This document shows, in pieces, positions 1 through 4,431 of a stretch of 6,629 bases of DNA. Each line of letters starts with the position of its first letter. Within the stretch, counting starts at the first letter, position 1. The stretch is from an uncultured Sphingomonadales bacterium (GTDB lineage Bacteria > Pseudomonadota > Alphaproteobacteria > Sphingomonadales > Sphingomonadaceae): assembly GCA_903828025.1 (NCBI GenBank), contig CAIKKO010000335.1, positions 1-6,629 on the forward strand, in the 5' to 3' direction. The position numbers and the translations under genes were made by a program. The notes beneath the pieces were generated by a model. The model was given only the letters and a program-made list of their open reading frames with translations, was not told the DNA's origin and ran no database searches.

Positions 1-2213
1 AGGACAAGATCCTCCCCGAAATCAAGCTCGCGGCGCGGCAGATCTTCACGCGTTCCAAAGTGCGCGCCGACGTGGCCCGCATCATCGAGCTCTACAAGCG
101 GCAGGGGCGGTTTGCCGCTTCGATCGAGCCCAAGATGGTCATGCTCGATCAGAACCGCGTCGATATCGTGTTCGAGATCAGCGAAGGGCCGAAGTCCAAG
201 GTCCGCCAGATCAACATCATCGGCAACGAGCGCTTCTCGGCCAGCGAGCTGCGCGGCGAGATGGTGACCAAGCAAGCCCGCGTGTTCCGCGCGTTTTCCA
301 GCGGCACCAGCTACGATCCGGATCGCCTCGCGTTCGACCAGCAGAAGCTGCGGCAGTTCTACCTGACCAAGGGCTATGCCGATTTCCGCGTGGTTTCGGC
401 GGTGGCCGAACTGACGCCGGACAAATCGGACTTCATCATCACGTATGTGGTCGAGGAAGGAAAGCGCTACAAGTTCGGCGACGTGAAAGTCGATAGCCAG
501 CTGCGCGATTTCGATGGTGACGCGCTGGCCAAGCGTCTCGCGCTCAAGGCGGGCGACTGGTATAACGCCAAGTTGGTCGAGGACACGGTCGACAGCCTGA
601 CCGAGACGGCGGGCAGTTTCGGCTATGCCTTCGCCGACGTGCGGCCGGACTTCAACCGCAACAAGGACGACCTGACAATGTCGGTCACCTTCCGCATTGC
701 GGAAGCGCCGCGCGTCTATGTCGAACGCGTCGATGTCAACGGCAACACGCTGACGCAGGACAAGGTGATCCGCCGCGAGTTCCGCGTGGCCGAGGGCGAT
801 GCGTTCAACTCGTTCCAGATCAAGCGCTCGTCCAACCGCATCAAGTCGCTGGGCTACTTTCAGGAGAAGCTGGAAGTCGAGCAGAAGCCGGGCACGGCGC
901 AGGACCGCATCGTGCTCGAGGCCAACGTCGAGGAAAAGCCCACCGGGCAGCTCCAGCTTTCCGCCGGTTTCTCGAGCCTCGAAAGCTTCATCTTCCAGGC
1001 CTCGATCCAGCAGAACAACTTCCGCGGGCGCGGCCAGACGGTGGGCGCCAGCGTCGACTATTCGCGCTATTCCCGCTCGGTCCAGCTGAGCTTCACCGAA
1101 CCATACCTGTTTGATCGCAACGTCTCGCTCGGCGTTGACGTCTATCGGCGCGATTACAACAGCTTCAACTACTTCAACAGCAACCGCAACACGACCTACA
1201 AGCAGTCGACCACCGGCTTCCAGGTCCGCGCCGGTCTGCCGCTGACCGAGTACATGTCGCTGATCGGGCGCTACACGCTCAATCTTGAAGACGTGACGCT
1301 GGATGAGGCGACCTACTACCTGCCCGATGCCAGCGGCGTGTCGCGGTGCTCGATCTACCTTGCCGGGCGCTATCTGTGCGATGCGATCGGCAAGCGCACC
1401 AGCTCGATCATCGGCACCAGCCTCGTCTACGACACGCTTGACAACCGCCTGCGTCCGACCAGCGGCTCGCAGTTCGTGCTCGGGGCGGATATTGCCGGAC
1501 TGGGTGGCTCGGTCCGTTATGGCCGTATCAGCGCCAACGCTTCGCGGTATTTCGCGCTGGGCAAGGGCTTCGTGTTCTCGCTGCGCGGTGAAGGCGGCGC
1601 GATCAAGGCGCTCAGCAACCGCAGCGCCGACCCGACAGTCGACGATGTGCGTCTGACTGACCGCTTCTTCCTCGGTCAGCCGCAGATCCGCGGCTTCGAC
1701 ATTCGCGGCGTCGGCCCGCGCGTGCTGCGCCGGTTCTACAGCGGGTTCAATACCACGGATGGCACCGGCGGCACGGTCAGCACCGATCGCAACCAGTATG
1801 TCGATGATGCGCTGGGCGGCAAATACTACTACCTCGGCCACGCCGAGCTGGAAATTCCGCTGGGTGCCGGCGCGCGCGAGCTGGGGCTGCGGCCCTCGCT
1901 GTTCATGGATGCGGGCGCTGTCTTCGGTGTGGCTCGGCCCGCCACGTTCGGGACGACATTGCTCTATCTCGACAATATCACCAGCCGCACGACAACCTCG
2001 CCGACCGATGCATCGGGCAAGGCCAACACCATTTCGCAGAAGTTCGACGAGACTTTTTATGGCGACAGCCCGAAGCCGCGTATTTCCATCGGCATCGGGG
2101 TCAACTGGAACTCGCCGTTCGGACCGTTCCGCATCGACATTGCCAAAGTTCTCAGCAAAGTCGACGGCGACAAGACCCAAACAATCAACTTCAACGTAGG
2201 AACCCAGTTCTGA
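1..2213 (+). CDS. bamA: Outer membrane protein assembly factor BamA, 5'-truncated by the window edge
   Basis: BamA is the Omp85-family core of the BAM complex and folds beta-barrel proteins into the outer membrane. The reading frame is already open at base 3 (nucleotides 1-2 belong to a previous codon), and the first residues, DKILPEIKLAAR, are mid-POTRA sequence, so the gene starts upstream; the GTG at base 60 is internal. The visible 736 residues hold the end of POTRA2, POTRA3 from about base 195, POTRA4 from about 468, POTRA5 from about 714, and the 16-strand barrel from about 945. The L6 lid motif appears as IRGF (1686-1697; VRGF in E. coli), followed by DDALGG, as in E. coli DDAVGG. The protein ends NFNVGTQF with the terminal Phe of a beta-signal. 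The only two cysteines sit in an earlier predicted extracellular loop (1347, 1377). The TGA overlaps the skp start by one base, implying translational coupling. The family call is very secure. Confidence 0.97.
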   Translation, partial: DKILPEIKLAARQIFTRSKVRADVARIIELYKRQGRFAASIEPKMVMLDQNRVDIVFEISEGPKSKVRQINIIGNERFSASELRGEMVTKQARVFRAFSSGTSYDPDRLAFDQQKLRQFYLTKGYADFRVVSAVAELTPDKSDFIITYVVEEGKRYKFGDVKVDSQLRDFDGDALAKRLALKAGDWYNAKLVEDTVDSLTETAGSFGYAFADVRPDFNRNKDDLTMSVTFRIAEAPRVYVERVDVNGNTLTQDKVIRREFRVAEGDAFNSFQIKRSSNRIKSLGYFQEKLEVEQKPGTAQDRIVLEANVEEKPTGQLQLSAGFSSLESFIFQASIQQNNFRGRGQTVGASVDYSRYSRSVQLSFTEPYLFDRNVSLGVDVYRRDYNSFNYFNSNRNTTYKQSTTGFQVRAGLPLTEYMSLIGRYTLNLEDVTLDEATYYLPDASGVSRCSIYLAGRYLCDAIGKRTSSIIGTSLVYDTLDNRLRPTSGSQFVLGADIAGLGGSVRYGRISANASRYFALGKGFVFSLRGEGGAIKALSNRSADPTVDDVRLTDRFFLGQPQIRGFDIRGVGPRVLRRFYSGFNTTDGTGGTVSTDRNQYVDDALGGKYYYLGHAELEIPLGAGARELGLRPSLFMDAGAVFGVARPATFGTTLLYLDNITSRTTTSPTDASGKANTISQKFDETFYGDSPKPRISIGIGVNWNSPFGPFRIDIAKVLSKVDGDKTQTINFNVGTQF

Positions 2214-2920
2214 TGACCAATCGCATTGTTCCGGCGCTCGTCGCCGCCCTCGCCCTGACCGCAGCGCCGCATGCTTTCGCGCAGGCCGCCCCCGCTCCCG
2301 TCCAAAGCACGCCCGGCGGCATTGTCGCGGCCGGCATCGCCTATGCCAATCCGCAGGCGGTCGTCGCGTCGTCGGCAGCCTACAAGCTTGCCGCAACTCA
2401 GCTGCCCGTGACCTACAAGGCGCAGCTCGATCAGGTGAACATCCGCCGCAACCAGATCGCGGCGCAGTTGAAGCCGATGTACGACAAGTTCGAAGCTGAC
2501 CAGAAGGTGGCCAAGCCCGATCGCGCCGCGCTTGAAGCACAGGCCGGCCAGATCCAGCAGCTCGAGCAGGCTGGCCAGCGCGAGCTTCAGCAGATCGCCG
2601 AGCCGGTCAATGTGGCGCAGCAGTTTGTCCTCGAACAGATCGGCGACAAGCTCTCGGCCGCGACTCAGGCTGCGATGACCAAGCGCAAGATCACGATCGT
2701 GATCGACGCGCAGAACGTGCTCAAGGCGGACACGGTGTACAACCTCAACCAGGATATCCTGACCGAGCTCAACGCCCTGATCCCCACCGCGCAGCTGGTG
2801 CCGCCCGCTGGCTGGAAGCCGCGCGCGCAGCGTGATGCAGAAGCCCAGCAGGCCGCTCAGCAGGCGGCAGCGGCTCCTGCCGCTCCCGCAGCTGGCGGCA
2901 AGGCGCCCGAAGGCCGCTAA
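2213..2920 (+). CDS. skp: Periplasmic chaperone Skp (OmpH family)
   Basis: This is a Skp/OmpH-type chaperone that holds unfolded outer-membrane proteins in the periplasm and passes them to BamA. The 235-residue product begins with a Sec signal peptide (MTNRIVPALVAALALTAAPHAFA) with a likely cut after Ala23 (AFA|Q). The OmpH domain follows at about residues 40-190. It has a first strand IAYANPQAVV, a long Gln/Ala/Lys-rich helical hairpin (about 55-155) that would form the tentacles, and a closing strand ITIVIDAQNVL (160-170), matching the IDLVVDANAV region of E. coli Skp. Residues 207-235 are a low-complexity Ala/Gln/Pro tail, which makes the protein longer than the 161-residue E. coli precursor. 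The start overlaps the bamA stop (TGATG), with AGGA at 2198-2201 as ribosome binding site; fabZ follows after 9 nt. Sequence identity to E. coli Skp is low, but length, architecture and neighbours agree. Confidence 0.92.
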   Translation: MTNRIVPALVAALALTAAPHAFAQAAPAPVQSTPGGIVAAGIAYANPQAVVASSAAYKLAATQLPVTYKAQLDQVNIRRNQIAAQLKPMYDKFEADQKVAKPDRAALEAQAGQIQQLEQAGQRELQQIAEPVNVAQQFVLEQIGDKLSAATQAAMTKRKITIVIDAQNVLKADTVYNLNQDILTELNALIPTAQLVPPAGWKPRAQRDAEAQQAAQQAAAAPAAPAAGGKAPEGR

Positions 2921-2929
2921 GGCAGTCTG

Positions 2930-3424
2930 ATGAGCGAAACGACCGAGGGAGCGGGGGCCAGTGCCCCCGCAGCGATCAGTCCCGACAGCGGTTTCGACAT
3001 CAGGGGGGTGATGGCGGCGCTGCCGCATCGCTATCCCCTCCTGCTGGTCGACCGCGTGGCGTCGCTCGTTCCGGGCGAGCGCATCCATGCGATCAAGGCT
3101 GTCTCGATGAACGAGCAGTTCTTTCAGGGGCACTTCCCGGGCCGTCCGATCATGCCCGGTGTGCTCCAGATCGAGGCGCTGGCGCAAGCTGCAGGCGTGC
3201 TCGCGGTCGAATCGCTCGGCCTCGCGGGAACGGGCAAGCTGGTCTATTTCATGGCCATCGAGGAAGCCAAGTTCCGCACCCCGGTGGAACCCGGCTGCCT
3301 GCTCGATCTCCATGTCGCCTTCACCCAGAAGCGCGCGCGGGTGTGCAAGTTTGCGGGCAAGGCCATGCTGGGCGACAAGATCGCCACCGAAGTCAGCTTC
3401 ACCGCAATGATCGCGGATAGCTGA
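2930..3424 (+). CDS. fabZ: 3-hydroxyacyl-[acyl-carrier-protein] dehydratase FabZ
   Basis: FabZ dehydrates (3R)-hydroxyacyl-ACP to trans-2-enoyl-ACP in cytoplasmic type II fatty acid synthesis. The 164-residue product has the hot-dog fold signature. The core starts at FDIRGVMAALPHRYPLLLVDRV (residues 22-43, given here as a short landmark: LPHRYPLLLVDRV). The active-site block runs from GHFPGRPIMPGVL to EALAQAAG, with the expected catalytic His68 and Glu82 separated by 14 positions, as in E. coli FabZ (His54/Glu68). About 20 residues at the N-terminus (Ala/Gly/Ser/Glu-rich) extend beyond the conserved core. ATG 2930 is the only suitable start, because the next in-frame Met (residue 28) would cut into the core. 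It lies 9 nt after the skp stop with only a weak AAGG (2917-2920 region) ahead, so it is probably co-translated in the operon. In many Proteobacteria lpxD lies between skp and fabZ and lpxA follows; neither is here. Confidence 0.97.
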   Translation: MSETTEGAGASAPAAISPDSGFDIRGVMAALPHRYPLLLVDRVASLVPGERIHAIKAVSMNEQFFQGHFPGRPIMPGVLQIEALAQAAGVLAVESLGLAGTGKLVYFMAIEEAKFRTPVEPGCLLDLHVAFTQKRARVCKFAGKAMLGDKIATEVSFTAMIADS

Positions 3425-3477
3425 CCGGTTGCCTTTTGCGCCCAGACCGCTTAAGGGCGCGCCTTTCCGAGATTCCC

Positions 3478-3501
3478 TGAGGCCGGTCGGAACCGGCTTC
3501 A
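3478..3501 (+). promoter_or_regulatory. Strong hairpin in the rpmE 5' leader
   Basis: Bases 3478-3487 pair with 3492-3501 to give a 10-bp stem (one G-U pair) capped by the 4-nt loop CGGA; its core is GCCGGT/ACCGGC. It ends 6 nt before the GGAG (3508-3511) of rpmE. Only a short CTTT follows, so it is a poor terminator, and it is more likely a leader structure. Its 3' arm also takes part in an alternative 6-bp hairpin, CTTCAC-TTT-GTGGAG (3497-3511), that would cover the Shine-Dalgarno sequence. The two cannot form together. The pairing is read directly from the sequence; a regulatory role is inference. Confidence 0.5.
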
Positions 3502-3519
3502 CTTTGTGGAGCGAGACCC

Positions 3520-3744
3520 ATGAAAGCCAATACCCACCCCGATTACCACATGATCAAGGTGCAGATGACCGACGGCACCGTGTTCGAGACGCGCTCGACC
3601 TGGGGCAAGGAAGGCGACACCATGCCGCTCGAAATTGATCCGCTGTCGCACCCGGCCTGGACTGGCGGCACGCGCCAGCTCGATCAGGGTGGCCGCGTGG
3701 CTCAGTTCAACAAGCGCTTTGGCGGTCTCACGCTCAAGAAGTGA
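3520..3744 (+). CDS. rpmE: 50S ribosomal protein bL31 (cysteine-free form)
   Basis: This is ribosomal protein bL31, which bridges the large and small subunits at the central protuberance. The 74-residue product starts MKANTHPDYHMIKVQM and carries family landmarks: HP near the N-terminus, ETRSTWG in the middle, SHPAWTGG (where the zinc form has CHPFFTG), and GGRVAQFNKRFGG near the C-terminus. It contains no cysteine, so it is the zinc-independent (C-minus) type; the Cys-X-Cys and Cys-X2-Cys ligands of E. coli RpmE are absent. ATG 3520 is preceded by GGAG at 3508-3511 with 8 nt spacing, and Met-Lys is the usual start of the family. It lies 95 nt after fabZ behind a hairpin leader, and a strong terminator follows 20 nt after the stop. 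No convincing promoter is visible in the gap, so read-through from the fabZ operon is possible. Identification is secure. Confidence 0.96.
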   Translation: MKANTHPDYHMIKVQMTDGTVFETRSTWGKEGDTMPLEIDPLSHPAWTGGTRQLDQGGRVAQFNKRFGGLTLKK

Positions 3745-3764
3745 GCGAGAGTTCACCAAACGGC

Positions 3765-3790
3765 AGAGGGCGGCTTCGGCCGCCCTTTTT
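3765..3790 (+). terminator. Rho-independent terminator after rpmE
   Basis: A perfect 7-bp GC stem, GGGCGGC (3768-3774) with GCCGCCC (3779-3785), is closed by the very stable tetraloop TTCG and followed directly by five T residues (3786-3790). AGA at 3765-3767 can pair with the first Ts and lengthen the stem. It lies about 20 nt past the rpmE stop and separates the bamA-skp-fabZ-rpmE block from the MarR gene. Confidence 0.93.
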
Positions 3791-3791
3791 C

Positions 3792-3820
3792 GTGGCAGAT
3801 ACGCTGCAACGCATTAGAGT
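3792..3820 (+). promoter_or_regulatory. Candidate sigma-70-type promoter of the MarR gene
   Basis: GTGGCA (3792-3797, 4 of 6 matches to TTGACA) and TAGAGT (3815-3820, 4 of 6 matches to TATAAT) are separated by the optimal 17 nt. They sit just downstream of the rpmE terminator, where a new promoter is needed. The expected start point, about 7 nt past the -10, falls on the A of the MarR ATG at 3827, which would give a leaderless or nearly leaderless mRNA. Both hexamers are imperfect and alphaproteobacterial promoters are loosely conserved, so this is tentative. Confidence 0.35.
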
Positions 3821-3826
3821 GCGCGC

Positions 3827-4267
3827 ATGGCCGGCCTGACGAATGCGCTCGATCATCTGCTGGGCTATCAGCTGCGCCGCGCCTCGGCGGTGCTGATGGC
3901 CGATTTTGCCCGCGTGCTGGGCGATTTCGAGATGCGCCCGGCGGAAATCACCACTCTGCTGGTGATCGCGGACAACCCCGATTGCTCGCAAAGCGAAGTG
4001 GGTGAGGCGCTGGCGATCAAGCGCGCCAACATGGTGCCGATCATCGCGCAGCTGATCGAACGCGGCCTCGTTGCGCGCACCCGCGTCGATGGCCGCAGCC
4101 TCGCGCTGCGCGTGACCCCGGCGGGCGAGGCGCAGGCGGACGAGGCCTGGCGGCGCATCCACGCGCATGAGGCGCGCTTCAAGGCGCTGCTCGCACCCGG
4201 CGCGCTGGAAACCGTGCTGCACGCGCTGCCCGTGCTGCGCGGCGCAGCGGAGAACGGGGCAGAATAA
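3827..4267 (+). CDS. MarR-family winged helix-turn-helix transcriptional regulator
   Basis: This is a 146-residue MarR-type regulator, a family of dimeric DNA-binding proteins that usually repress nearby genes and release DNA on binding small, often phenolic, ligands or on oxidation. Visible parts are an N-terminal dimerisation helix (LGYQLRRASAVLMADFARVL, residues 12-31), a helix with MRPAEITTLLVIADNP (36-51), the HTH SQSEVGEAL (54-62) with recognition helix KRANMVPIIAQLIERG (65-80), and the beta-wing RTRVDGRSLALRVTPAG (84-100) with the Asp-X-Arg pattern typical of MarR. C-terminal helices complete the dimer interface. The only cysteine is Cys53, not at the N-terminal position used by OhrR, so peroxide sensing of that type is not indicated. 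ATG 3827 is the only available start, since TAG at 3815 is in frame just upstream; the ribosome binding site is at best AGAG (3816-3819). The receptor gene 164 nt downstream is a plausible target. The ligand is unknown. Confidence 0.9.
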   Translation: MAGLTNALDHLLGYQLRRASAVLMADFARVLGDFEMRPAEITTLLVIADNPDCSQSEVGEALAIKRANMVPIIAQLIERGLVARTRVDGRSLALRVTPAGEAQADEAWRRIHAHEARFKALLAPGALETVLHALPVLRGAAENGAE

Positions 4268-4287
4268 CCGCTGTCACCCAAATACAC

Positions 4288-4322
4288 GGGCGGCCGAAAA
4301 TCGCCGCCGCCCTCTCAATTTT
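4288..4322 (+). terminator. Possible weak intrinsic terminator after the MarR gene
   Basis: GGGCGGC (4288-4294) can pair with GCCGCCC (4306-4312) across an 11-nt loop. An alternative fold pairs GGCGG-CGA (4289-4297, one bulged C) with TCG-CCGCC (4301-4308) around AAA. The following sequence, TCTCAATTTT (4313-4322), is only partly T-rich. It starts about 20 nt after the MarR stop. If active, it makes the MarR gene a single-gene unit and the receptor needs its own promoter; the weak T-tract keeps confidence moderate. Confidence 0.4.
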
Positions 4323-4420
4323 GCCCATTGTGCCGCCTTGCCAGGCTGACAAACTCCTCTCGTACAGCCGGGGTAAACACCTGCGCGGAAGTCGCGGGGC
4401 TCGGCCGTCCACTGGATGAG

Positions 4421-4426
4421 AGGAGG
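4421..4426 (+). promoter_or_regulatory. Consensus Shine-Dalgarno site of the TonB-dependent receptor
   Basis: AGGAGG is a full match to the anti-Shine-Dalgarno sequence and lies 5 nt before ATG 4432. It decides the start. A second ATG at 4427 touches the site and is out of frame, and the receptor frame has a stop (TGA, 4417-4419) just upstream, so translation of the receptor must begin at 4432. It is the strongest ribosome binding site in the window, suggesting high translation when transcribed. Confidence 0.85.
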
Positions 4427-4431
4427 ATGCC

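Noticed and set aside
60..62. GTG at 60 as the start of bamA
   Set aside because: The same frame is open to base 3 and encodes POTRA sequence before it, so the gene begins outside the window.
3429..3456. Promoter for rpmE between fabZ and rpmE (TTGCCT, 16 nt, TTAAGG)
   Set aside because: The -10 matches TATAAT at only about two positions; read-through from the fabZ operon explains expression equally well.
2057..3502. A long open frame (481 codons) on the - strand across the end of bamA, skp and fabZ
   Set aside because: It lies opposite three well-identified conserved genes, its product is Arg/Leu/Gly-rich with no recognisable domain, and such antisense frames are common in GC-rich DNA.
4338..4367. 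Promoter for the receptor (TTGCCA, 18 nt, GTACAG)
   Set aside because: The -35 is good but no acceptable -10 lies at any usual spacing; CTGACA at 4346 has the same problem.
4268..4431. A MarR operator palindrome in the gap before the receptor
   Set aside because: I saw only short partial symmetry (TTGT at 4328 and ACAA at 4349, and two TTGCC copies 17 nt apart), not enough for an operator call.
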